From the NCBI RefSeq assembly GCF_000001735.4, contig NC_003070.9:22429971-22493970 (forward strand): a DNA stretch of 64,000 nt, in the 5' to 3' direction. The notes below the pieces were generated by a model. It saw nothing but the letters and a program-made list of their open reading frames with translations. It did not search any database and was not told the origin of the DNA. This DNA is from Arabidopsis thaliana (Eukaryota; Streptophyta; Magnoliopsida; Brassicales; Brassicaceae). Position numbers and translations under genes: made by a program. Below, piece after piece: positions 30,469 to 41,290 of this stretch (position 1 is its first letter; each line of letters opens with the position of its first letter).

Positions 30469-30862
30469 ATGAAGTTTGTTGCAATCTTCTTGGTTACTTG
30501 TGTCTTATTCTCCCTTTTCCCAAGCCACCTGTCACAAGGTCTTCTAATCATTCCACCGAAGTTACCATTTTGCTCATTGAAATTTGGTTGACCTAAACCA
30601 GTTTGATTTAACTCTTTTAGTTGTTGTTGATCAATTAGGTGAAGAATCAAGGATGAATATTAATGCGGAGAGAAGGCCATGGTGTCCGTCTAAAATACAA
30701 ATGTTTGATACTAATTGTGAAGTGGATGGAGCAAAACAATGTCTAGATCTCTTAATAAGTACTTGGGATCCAAGTGTAAGGCTCACCCGAGTCTCTTGCA
30801 TTTGCTCTGATTTTCCTTACAGGAATATGATGTGTAGTTGTCCTAATATGATTTGTCCCTAG
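30469..30862 (+). CDS. SCRL5: SCR-like secreted cysteine-rich peptide, copy 4
   Basis: Two exons (30469-30538, 30639-30862) give 97 codons plus stop. The signal peptide begins MKFVAIFLVTCVLF and the mature peptide contains ERRPWCPSKIQMFDTNC. Eight cysteines are kept. The region between cysteines 4 and 6 (SCICSDFPYRNMMCSC) differs strongly from the TPQPNNN segment of copy 3. Intron place and phase match the other split copies. Product role unknown. Confidence 0.85.
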
Positions 30863-31054
30863 AAAACGTCTATATAAGACCCAAACTGTTGTTCTAAATC
30901 ATTTTTCTATGTGTCAAGAATAATGTTTCAGTTTCTAATGAAAAGCTAAACAATGATATACTTAATTTGTTACAAAGAATTACGATATCCTACGTAATTC
31001 TCATCAAACAACACCGCAACAAATAGATTGTAACTATTTGGTAAGCTTATCTCC

Positions 31055-31215
31055 TTGTCGCTTTGGTCCAGTGGTAAAGGAAAGTAATTTCCGCCACTTG
31101 TGTTCGAGTAATATTGGCTACTGGGATTCGAGTAATTTAATATGGTTTCCCCGAACCCGAAGAATAGTTTTTGGGCCGTGGAAACCTCATAGGATCACCT
31201 GAGTTATTATTAAAA
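31055..31215 (+). mobile_element. tRNA-derived SINE-like sequence
   Basis: An A-box-like motif TGGTCCAGTGG at 31064-31074 and a B-box-like GTGTTCGAGTA about 26 nt further on form a tRNA-type internal Pol III promoter. A non-tRNA body follows and ends in an A-rich tail (TTAAAAAAACAACAACAAA) near 31215. No mature tRNA fold is possible. Family not assigned. Confidence 0.5.
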
Positions 31216-31307
31216 AAACAACAACAAACTTATCTCCATTAACAATTCACATTTTCTCCGAATGGAAGAACAATAAACCTTTGGGTCTTATTTTAAAAAA
31301 TCTTCTC

Positions 31308-31455
31308 TAAAAATGTCTTTCACTTTTAGTTTAGTTTTGCACCAAATGGATATTAAGGGCCCTTTAGGCCCATCATCAAGGTGGGCTATTAAAGCCTAAC
31401 ATTTCTTGAAGTGTACCAAGGCTCAAATCACTAATTGGTAACATGCAGAGTCACA
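31308..31455. repeat. Downstream flank duplicated with the SCR-like unit, copy B
   Basis: Matches 27450-27595 in the same orientation over about 150 bp, with scattered substitutions and small gaps. It shows that the duplicated unit reached well past the coding part. Confidence 0.75.
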
Positions 31456-31459
31456 AAAT

Positions 31460-32165
31460 CGTGTCAAATGAAATAATGTATAGAACAGAATGACGAATGC
31501 ATCCACGACTGCAAGATAGTGGAGATGACATAGTGATATATTTGATTTGGTCATCAAATTTTCAATAGAATAGCTATATTTTAGAAACAATTTTGCATAT
31601 TTGTTCAATCCTACGTAATCCTTAAACCATTATAGGAATCAGACTGTATTATCCATTATCGTCTAATGTTTCTCAATATTTTGTGCATCCCTAACAAAAT
31701 ATCTACCTGCATAGTTGTAAACAGAAAATAATCTTCTAACTGATTTCAAATTAACACCGGGTCAAGACAAAACATTACGCAGGTGAAAGCGACCTAGCGC
31801 CTCCGCATATACCACTTTATAGCTCAGTGCATTTTGCTTTTGCTATTATTCAGAACGTGGTCCAATGAGACTACAATTCCACTTATACATCTATTATTAT
31901 GTTTCTTGATTAATATATTATGCATATAAGAAAGTGAAGACTTTAGACAAAAGTAAGAAATTGAATAAATAGGGGTAGATGAAGTTAACTAACATGTGTA
32001 GAAAAAATGAGCTACTGATATTATTGAAAATATACAAAAGTAACTATCCACTTATTGAATAACTTGTTTTAGGATAGAGAGATTATATACATTCTAATGT
32101 ATAGGACTACCCAAAACAGCAAAACTCATGATACACTCCAATATATGCCAATATTTTAAATGTTA
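31460..32165. other. Spacer before SCR-like copy 5
   Basis: AT-rich; no gene, RNA or mobile element could be supported. Confidence 0.45.
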
Positions 32166-32259
32166 GTGCTTGTTTGGGGACAATCACATAATCATAACAA
32201 TTATAATATATAAAAGAACAAAGAAAAAAACAAAGAGAGAAAAACTTACAGAAACACAT

Positions 32260-32623
32260 ATGAAGTTGGCTGCAATCTTCTTGGCTTCCTCTGTCTTACT
32301 CTCCCTTCTTCCAATCCACCTTTCGCAAGGTTCTTCTTATCAGTCTACTGAGATTACAATTTTTCTCATCGATCTCCGATTAACCAAAAACTCTTCTTTT
32401 CGTTGATGGATTAGGTGAAGCTGCTGGGGAGAGAAGGCAGTGGTGCCCATCAAAACAACAAGTGTTCAGAGGTTCATGCTCAGACGATGGAGGACAAAAA
32501 TGTCTAAATGACTTATTATGGACATGGAATCCAAGTGTAAGGCTTAGCCCTATCTACTGTGATTGCACTCCTAAACGTCACAACAAGCGTCTCTGCGATT
32601 GTCCTAGTATGATTTGCCTCTAA
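32260..32623 (+). CDS. SCRL7: SCR-like secreted cysteine-rich peptide, copy 5
   Basis: Two exons (32260-32329, 32415-32623) give 92 codons plus stop. The signal peptide begins MKLAAIFLASSVLLSLL, closest to copy 1, while the intron and SQG junction match copies 2-4. The mature peptide has ERRQWCPSKQQVF and eight cysteines ending CDCPSMICL. The start at 32260 is chosen over an in-frame ATG at 32170 for the same reason as in copy 1. It ends 177 bp from the stop of the convergent COG0354 gene. Product role unknown. Confidence 0.84.
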
Positions 32624-32800
32624 AACACGTCTATTTAAGATCCCAAACTGTTGTTCTATCTTCCTATGTATCATTAATAATGTTTCAATTTCCGAATGTA
32701 ACATACTCCAAATCAAAATAAATGCAGAAACAAGTTTTGTTTCCGGTACCCGTGTGTTGTCCTTATGTAGTTCCTTGCATCATAGCGTTTTTTCTTCTAC

Positions 32801-35446
32801 TCAAGAACTCGAGTTGGCTGATGGAGGATGTTGCCGCGCTAGATAAGGGACTTCAGATACAATCCCTGAAATATCTTCACCTACAGTCACTGTGTTGCCA
32901 ATTGAGGCTGCTTGTTTCTTGATGTAGCCTAACCCGAAATGGCCAGACCCGTTTTTTCCCCCAGTGTAGCTCGTTAGCTTCCCCACCTAAAAATAATGTT
33001 TATAAGTTAGTTAAGTAAAAGTATAACAAAATTTGGATTTTCTTCTTTGTTTTCGTTTCAAGCTACTAAGGTATGCACACAAACGCTCAAAACCTTTTTC
33101 CCGTCGACTGTGATGGTGCTGCCGGGTTCCGATGGTGCAGAGAGATTAAGTCCACATAATCTTTGCTTGATTCCATCATATGTCATGAGTCTTGCTATTG
33201 TCTCCTGTCCCTTATAACATCCTGAGATGTTTGAAGATTGTTTACTGATAGGTGTTTATTGTATCATTTTAGTTCATTGAACAAAAGCTTCTCAAATACC
33301 TTTGTTCAATGAAATCGAGTTCCATAGGCCCGCCTCCAGAACATTAAATTCCTTGCTGAGTTCTCTCTCAGGTGCTGGTCTTCCTGCAAAACATCAATGC
33401 TTTTGGCCTGAGAAACATTTTATTTTCTCTGCGTATTCACTACATCAACAGTTCTGTAAGATCTAACAATTCTGATTTCGCTAATGGCAAGGCAAAGATC
33501 TGAGAGCATACTTATGAACTTCTTGCCTATATTAGGTAAATATCGACCAATCATGCCATTAGTAGGACTATCGGACTAGTGGCTACAAATTCATGATATT
33601 AGATTTTGGAGGTTAACGGGTGATAGTAGTGTCATCAGTGCAAAACCAAATCGACAAATACTTATGGCGCCTGCATTTGGACAATAATTTTTACTAACCT
33701 TGAGTGATTCTAAGTTTCTCCCAGGCTACAGAACCCATCGGAATAGCACCTTCAGCTAAAAGGGTCTTCCAGACTGAAACGGCACCCCCTGGCGACATTA
33801 ACATGGTAAAGCCTTCATCTGAAATAAGACTTCCGACCCCAACTGTTATTGGCATTCCATCAAACTGACAAAGAAAAGGGCTTGTTACTTACATGTTGCT
33901 TCACAAGATCTGTTTCGATATTACAAAAAAAGACTTACACTATAATGCTGATGCCTGCCATATGGCTGCCCAATAAGATCTCCCAGATTCAGTTTAGACA
34001 TGATCTGTTTCATGTTTTTTACAGTAGCATAAGAATAATGTAACTGAACTAGCATAAAGACTAAAACAGAGAAAATTTTACAAGGATTAGTCAGTCTGCT
34101 TAAAGAATAATCTTACTTGGTTGCTTTTGGGTCCAGCTAAAGCAAATAAGCAAGTTTGCTTGGTGATGTCCTTGATCTCTACCTTGTCAGCAAAGAAAAT
34201 GTACCTGAGAAGACGAAGATGAGAAATAAGTGATGTCATGGTTATCCAACGAAAGCAGATTTTCAAAGAAACCAGCAAAAATGTTATATGTTAACAAGAT
34301 GAAACGTTTTAACATACTTGTTGAGCATCTCAATTATGCTTTGGCATGTCGTTGGAGAAACAGTCAGCAATATTGCATTTTTCTGGAAACAAAAAAAGGT
34401 ATGTTAAACATAGATTATCAATATATGAGCCACTAAATGTGAACCCAAACTTATCTTACTCCCATAAGAAGAAGTATTATTACCATGATCCAGGCATGTG
34501 CAATATCTATCGTCCTTGCTGTTGGGGTAACAAATACAGTGTCACATCCCTTCACAAACGAGCAGATAGATCCACAAGTGATTACCAATCACAGAGGCAA
34601 CAATATACACTCAAATTCAAATATCCCTAAAAAGACTCACCTGTCCTTCATAAAGGCTTTCAAAATTGGCAGTGGTTTGGTTATGAAGGAAATGAGCACG
34701 GTCATCTCCACTAACTTGATGGAAAATAGATTAAAAAAAAAAAACTTAAGGTAGTATTCATAGGCAAATTCAGAGCGAAAAGCTAAGCAAATTAGAACGA
34801 ATTCAATGTCAAATAAGACAGCAGATAAACAAGGATATACCTCGAATTCTCCCAAAATGTGAGAGGTCCACAACCTATAAAGCAAGTTTTGATCAAACAA
34901 AAATGATAATGCAAATCCAAAGAGCTCCAAAGTTAAGTTACATACCACAACTCCATTATCAAATGCATCCAAAGCCTCATCGTCGTTATCAAAACTCTCA
35001 ACAACACCATCTTCAGAAACTTTACCTCCAGAAACACTTATTGTATCCTTCACAAGTCGATAAGTAAAAATGCATTAGCATTATTATACTACTCAGAAAC
35101 TCCTAATTCACAGAAAAAATTCCAATAACTGTTTCATAGAGCTAGACTTTAACACTTTGCTGTTCAAAGAAATTGAAATTCGCAGAAGCAAACAAGTGAA
35201 GCTTACAAGAAAATCGTGATCAATTGGAGGCGGAGAGAAATCAAACTGCAACGAATCGGAAGAAGCAGAGACGCATCGGAGCTGAAACTTTCGTTCTCGG
35301 AAACCACACTTTCGGAGACTGAGGGAGCGCCGGCGAAGAACTGTTCCGTTGTAGAGACATGGAAGTAGAGCAGTATTGGTGATGTGGCTCACGCTATCTA
35401 TCCTCATCATCATCGCCATGTCCTTACAACTCTGGAGAAGGTTCAT
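32801..35446 (-). CDS. IBA57.2: Plastid COG0354/IBA57-type folate-dependent Fe-S protein (GcvT-like)
   Basis: Twelve exons (35446-35207, 35047-34946, 34874-34841, 34714-34641, 34549-34484, 34382-34318, 34204-34117, 34004-33939, 33864-33699, 33383-33300, 33221-33094, 32986-32801) give 432 codons plus stop with all phases consistent. The first 60 residues are rich in Ser, Arg and Leu with almost no acidic residues, a likely plastid transit peptide. The body resembles the aminomethyltransferase (GcvT) fold. The family signature KGCYKGQE spans exons 10-11 and includes the conserved Cys. COG0354 proteins (bacterial YgfZ, mitochondrial IBA57) help assemble or repair [4Fe-4S] enzymes. Three introns appear to end in AAG rather than the commoner YAG. 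From recall this is AT1G60990; the symbol is less certain than the family. Confidence 0.9.
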
Positions 35447-35797
35447 ATAAAATTGACAAGTTTATTTATCCTCCTCATATATATAACTCGTATCTCTGAT
35501 TGGGTAATTACTACTTACTCTACTGATCACATTTGTTGTTCTTTTTTTTTATTAATATTTTAGGAACATATAAAAACATAGAAATGATAAAAAGTATTTT
35601 GCGAAAATTATGACTTTACCACATTTTCTCAAAAGCTTTTCAGAATCATTTTTTTTTCTCCCTTCTTTACCAATTTTTGATCACCTTAATATTTCAAAAG
35701 CTAGTCTGTTTTTGGCCAGTGACTATACAAGCAAACAAGGAACAAAAACCAGAGGCCAAAAATACAAAATATACAGCAAACAAAGAAAAAAAAAACT

Positions 35798-38700
35798 TTA
35801 ATCAACTGAAAGAGGATCATGATGCGGGTTTTGAGGTGGACTAGTATCTGCAAACACTTGTGCTTCATCTTCATCTCTCACATCTCTAAACATCGAAAGA
35901 AACGAGTTAAGTCCTTCTGACGAAGCCCCGCCTAAAATCCATAGAAGCATCGAGCTGAACGAGCTCATTGCGCCTGCTTGTTGTGGGTTAGGCTCTGCAG
36001 GAACGGTGTTTGCTTCATTCTCTTCTTGCTGCTCTTGATATTGTGCCGGATTCCCGACACCTCCTCCATCCGCTGTAAAAGATCTTGTTTCCGTGTTTTG
36101 GTTTGGGGTTGTGTGGTTAGGACCAGACGGAGTTCGGTTTCTTGTTGTTCTGTTCAGCCTTGTGATGTGAAGAGTTGATGCTAGGATTGTTGAGGAAGTG
36201 ATGTGAAAGTCTGGGTGTTGCTGAAGGTGTGACTGTCGGCTTTGAAGGAACCTCTGAAGAGCTGGTACCTGTAATTTTGTGATAAAAACTTTGAATTGAA
36301 GCTTAGCTTCTCTGGATTTGGCCAATCTTCGAGTTGTTGGAATCAAACGCGTACCTCAAAACGGTTCCAGAAGTATAAAATTAAGTGTTGCATGAATGCA
36401 GCGGTTGTCATTAGGGCGAGATAAGAAAAACCTGTGGAGAGTTATGCAGTAAGTGAACGCGTCTGCAGTTTCAGTAGTTAATGAGACAAATATAACGTAA
36501 AACCACATCTCTTACCATATGCATATGAGAAGAAATAAATATGGAACACCAAGAAGTACAGCAAGAAGAAACGCGGGAAGAACTTCATCGATATTGGTGT
36601 CCTGACACTGCAATATATGGAGGATAAGAGTTTGTTATTATTCCATTGAACAGCTACAAAAAAAACTTTAACTTGGCAGTGAGATTATCACGAGCAAAAG
36701 AGCTTCATAGTGGAAATACAGGTGACTGAGGCAAAAGAGGAGACCAAAACCTTATCAGGGTGAATAATTCGCAAAGCCAGACAAGAACTAGAACCATAAA
36801 AGCCAATAGCTGATCGTCGTAAAACTCAAACAGGAAGAACAAAATCCCAATCATAATCTGCAATTTCAAATAGTTATATCATGTCGCTTAAGAGAATCCT
36901 CTGAAATCTTGGAATAAAAAAGAACCAGGGTTATGTATGCATACCGGTACAAAGACAAGCGATTCGATCACGTGTACAAAGATCAACTGAAATGTTGGTA
37001 ACCGATGCTGGGCATGGTGTTGAAGCTGCACTGCAACAAAGTGATATCGAAACAAAGATGATTGTTGAGAAGCAAAGATTGGAAACCATAAGCTATTGGA
37101 ATAGAAGAAATTCTAACCTGTAAACTTCAACATGCGAGTTTGTGTCTCTCGCAATGTGAATGATACAGACATTGTGGTTGTGAAAAACACAAAAAGTGAC
37201 ATCATTAGGACACCACATTTCGTCACCAAGTAATCTGCATACACCGGCATTAAAATATTACTCTTAAAGTAAATGCTTACACCAAACTACAGATAAAAGT
37301 TGCAAGAGCTAATAAAGCAGCCAAGGTAAGATCTTCCAATCCAACGTAACGCTCATAATCGATAGACTTGCGAGATTCAAGGGAAAGTTTTCAACATATG
37401 CTGTTTCCGTGACAGAAAATGACAAACCTCCGAAATGCGCAGAACCGTCAGGAAGTTCTTGGGAGTAACTGAGATTGTAAAATTCTCTTGTCTGGTAGTT
37501 GTATAGATAACCTGTAATGGAGGAAGTTGGCAGTCATATGGAGTGCAAACTGACGCTTTCACAATAGCATATAGAAAGTAAGAAACAATCAAAGGGACAT
37601 GAGCAGCGACAACGACAGATGGAAATATCATGTAACAGCTACCAACAACGACATTGGTTATTTTACATTTTGCAAAGTCTTGCATGAACCAATATATTGC
37701 TGCACACTGAAATTCGACTAGAATTCCCCGAGGATAACTTAGTTTAAAGTTACAATAAGCTAAATAGACAACCTCTTTTTAGTGGTAGCCTAACATTTCA
37801 GAAAGAAACAGTTTCCGCACAAAATACAAAAGAAAAGACAAACCCATAGTTGAGGAATTACAGGCTTCAAAGGATGAGACCCACAAATAGCAAAACTTGC
37901 ATGGACATTATGAACAAGACAAAGACCTACTGCCTACCTTGACCAGCAGAGTTCTGTAAGCTATTCATTATAATAGTATCATATCCAACAACTCTGTTTA
38001 TAAGAAGTTGCTGCCACCTGAAAAAGTAATCCAATTTTAGAAGCTTATCATAAGGATACAGCTCTAGCAATTAAAATCACTGTTTCCAAATTGAGGGCCA
38101 ATAACGTGAATATTACCTGTTGCCAAAGCAGGGATGCCGTGCCGATATGCTGACATTTGCAGTGCGAATGTTATGCCGTGATTTTGCTTCATCAGGCAGC
38201 AAGAAGTAACCCTATATGGAAAAAGAACAACACAATTGTGAGACCGAACCAGAAGTTCAACCGAAGAATTCCTCATTTCACATCTTTCTTTGATAAGATG
38301 CTCCAGCATTTTCCACTAGTGAGCTTTACATTCTTGAGAGAGAATAACGTTTACCTTTTCCATGGTATATAGATATGTTGGCTCAAACTCTTGAGTTTTA
38401 CTCTCAAGCCACTGAACTGAAAAAACATAACAAACCAATTAAACCATAGCAGTTCATATAGACATCTTCCCATCCAAAGCACAAAAAACCAAACCTATGT
38501 GATTTTACTCTTCTAGTAGCTAAACCTCTCACATGTAAAATCGTAAAAAGGCTATTAAGAAGGTGCCGTTTGACAGAAATTTTATATGGTAGTTTGCGTA
38601 GCTCAAAACAAGGAATGATTTTCAAAAAGGAAATGTATGTAATCAATTCATTTACATGGTGTAAACGCTAATCTTGATAGGTTCATTCAGATGATGAAGA

Positions 38701-40605
38701 ACAAAACTAAAGTAAATATAAAATCGAGATTCTATGGAGGTGGCTTTTACCTGCATAGTAGTTGACTTTATCCATATACAGTACATGCAACAATTTGGGC
38801 ACATCAAGATTTAGCGGTATGCCAATGATGTTCTGCATTTAAATTTGAAGAGCAAAATAATTTGTTTTAGTAACAATATAAATAATCAGGATTGCAACCC
38901 ATCAGATGACCTAAGTACTGTGGCACCAATAACAGATATCACAAGAGCTAAATTAGTAGCTAGACCTAAGTCCATTTTCCTCAAAAAATCAAGGGGAAAT
39001 CTTCACACCCTGATGATTGAGCCACGTGCCAGTTAAATTTTTAGTAACATATATTTCCGATCAAAGGAACGCCGCTTAAGAACCCTGCTTTATAAGTGAT
39101 ATACCAAAAACATCCAACAGAAACCTCCCAGAGAAAATACAACATATATATATATATATATATATTACATGACAGCCATACGCACTATCTAAGTCAGAAT
39201 CTGAGAAACAAAAAGGAAATGAAACAAAGAGGCGTTGTTACACATTCTAAGAGATAACTCACCCATATTTTTCTAACACCTCTGAGGATCCGTGCTGTAT
39301 GCTGTAAAACGAAAGATATGCGCCTGTAACACTTTTTAAGAAAGCGAAGAATAGCTGCTCTGACATTCTCTTTTGCAGACACTGAGAAACTACTGCGGGG
39401 CTCTTCCTTATCAATTTTCACAAATGTATCATCGGTATTTTCTTCACTGGTAGAGCTTTCTGCATGATTGCAAAAGAGGCAGTGTCAGTACCTGCAAACG
39501 TCAAAGATATTGAGCTCCTACAAACAGTCTATCCAAACCAATAAAAAAACACCTTGATCAGTCTTTGACACTTCTAAACTATCAGTTGCAGCAACAACTC
39601 GAGGAACATCTGCAGCAGTACTTTCATCATTACGTGACCACAACCCTGCACTTGTTATCTATATCACAGAAAATCAGTTGGTTAGAGAACTAAGGATGAA
39701 TAGAAATTTTATTTGTGGCTAACTGATTTCAAGAAAGAGTTTTCCAAAGTACGAGTGAGGAACCAGTTCAAAGCCTAGAAAATCTAAAATTTTTCACTAA
39801 TTATGCATGCTAGCATCAGAAGCGATAATAGCTACATACCTTGATTTGCATAAGCTCTGCTTCAGCTAACTCAACTCCAGTCAGCTCACTTGAACAACCA
39901 GGCTTTAATAATAATCAAAAAAATTAACGAAATTAGTTAGAGAGAAACAATAATGGTCAGATAAGAGAAGCTTAGGAGAGTCTAGCAAAGATAAATCTTA
40001 GGAAGGCATGCACACTACACGAAACTCTTAAAGTAGAAGAGAGCTAAGCCAACAGATATTTGATTTTTGAAGTTTGCAATCTTAGAAGTATTCAAATGCA
40101 TTTGCATAGGCCGTAATTCCTATTGGAAAGTGTACTAATGTTTACATAAACATAAACACAAAGAAATCAGAAAAGTATCTTCCGTCGGATTTATATAATT
40201 ATGACCAGTGCAACCTTAGTAAAGATACAAACAGTAGTCTCCTAACCACGCTCATGCGAACATGTTCTACAGAATTAGCTTAAGCTCCACAATTCATATC
40301 AGATTACTCCTAACACAGAAAAATGCTACATCATCCTTTTCAAATTGTAGTATCTCAGACTTAAAATTTCAACAATGAAGTCATTAACAAAGGCAATTTG
40401 CACTAAAAACGACCTATAAATTAAAGGATTCAATACGAGAGTCAAAAATTACCTGCTGAACATAATTGGCGTGCATAACAACGAGGATACAGAACAAAGT
40501 GATGGCAACGAAGAGGTAAGTATACTCTAAGAAACCTCTAATCCTTGGCGTTAAGATCTGCGAAAACCTCTCCTGAACCCTAATAAACGTCTGCTCCGGA
40601 TCCAT
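35798..40605 (-). CDS. Membralin-family multi-pass membrane protein
   Basis: About a dozen exons. Exon 1 (40605-40453) encodes a soluble start and a first membrane span (YTYLFVAITLFCILVVMHA). Exon 2 is 39902-39840. Following exons encode a Ser/Glu-rich luminal stretch, a basic segment near 39420-39280, and a conserved part including HPCFGNRWQQLL and VVGYDTIIMNSL, which I recognise from membralin (human TMEM259). Further hydrophobic spans lie near 37200, 36960, 36830 and 36580. The last exon (from about 36270) encodes a hydrophilic tail rich in Gln, Thr and Asn, ending PLSVD. Animal membralin works with RNF185 in ER-associated degradation; the role in plants is inferred from the family. Inner exon boundaries were not all fixed. 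Confidence 0.82.
39144..39166. repeat. (TA)n microsatellite in a membralin intron
   Basis: About ten TA repeats within intron sequence. Confidence 0.85.
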
Positions 40606-40828
40606 ATTTCGGATCTCCGATGCACTTTTTCGTCTTCTTCGTTAACACTACGTAGTCATCGAATTTGAATTGCTCCGTTGCGAGGATCGTAGATTTCTTC
40701 TCGTTCTGGGAGATTGTCGAATCCACAGAAATTGAAGAGTGAAGATGATTGAAAAGAAAAGCACCGCGAAGCAAATTTTACACTTTGTTTGCTGTTAAAT
40801 TGTTTTTATTTTTCTTCAAAAATCCCTA

Positions 40829-40900
40829 GTGAGAGTGGCGCAATTGGGAAAGCGATAGGATTCTTTTGCTTCCAGGACAAGAGTTCGATTCCTTCAACAC
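40829..40900 (+). mobile_element. tRNA-related sequence (pseudo-tRNA or SINE head)
   Basis: TGGCGCAATTGG at 40836-40847 fits the Pol III A box with one mismatch, and AGTTCGATTCC at 40882-40892 fits the B box with one mismatch, at normal tRNA spacing. The anticodon and acceptor stems do not pair, so it is not a working tRNA. It lies just upstream of the membralin gene and points away from it. Confidence 0.5.
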
Positions 40901-41060
40901 AACCATAAAGCTCTCATTTTCTCTTCATTTTTTTTCTGTTAACATTCTTTTATAAACTACTTCAATACATGCCATTTCCATGAAGAGAAATTCATAACAT
41001 TTTCCAACTTTAATACAATCACAAGAGGAATTTAGTAGTCAAATTCTTAACCATTTGCAG

Positions 41061-41290
41061 AGAAAATGTGCTCATTACAATCTCTCGTCTACCTTAATTT
41101 AGATGAATCAGACCTTCCTTGTCCTTTAGAGGCTTGGTAGAAACGCATCAAACGACACCGTGTATTCATGAAACTGCAAATATCAAAAGCAAGGCTCACT
41201 AATATGTCTTACAGAGAATCTGGAAGAACCCTAGTAGCTTTTTAACTTTGGAAACCTCTTTAACTTGATGCACCACAAAGCTTTTGTTTC
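41061..41290. repeat. Direct repeat, copy 1: the true 3' end of NUF2
   Basis: About 230 bp covering the last coding exon, the end of the last intron and the 3' flank of NUF2. It is nearly identical to 44465-44693 in the same orientation. Confidence 0.9.
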
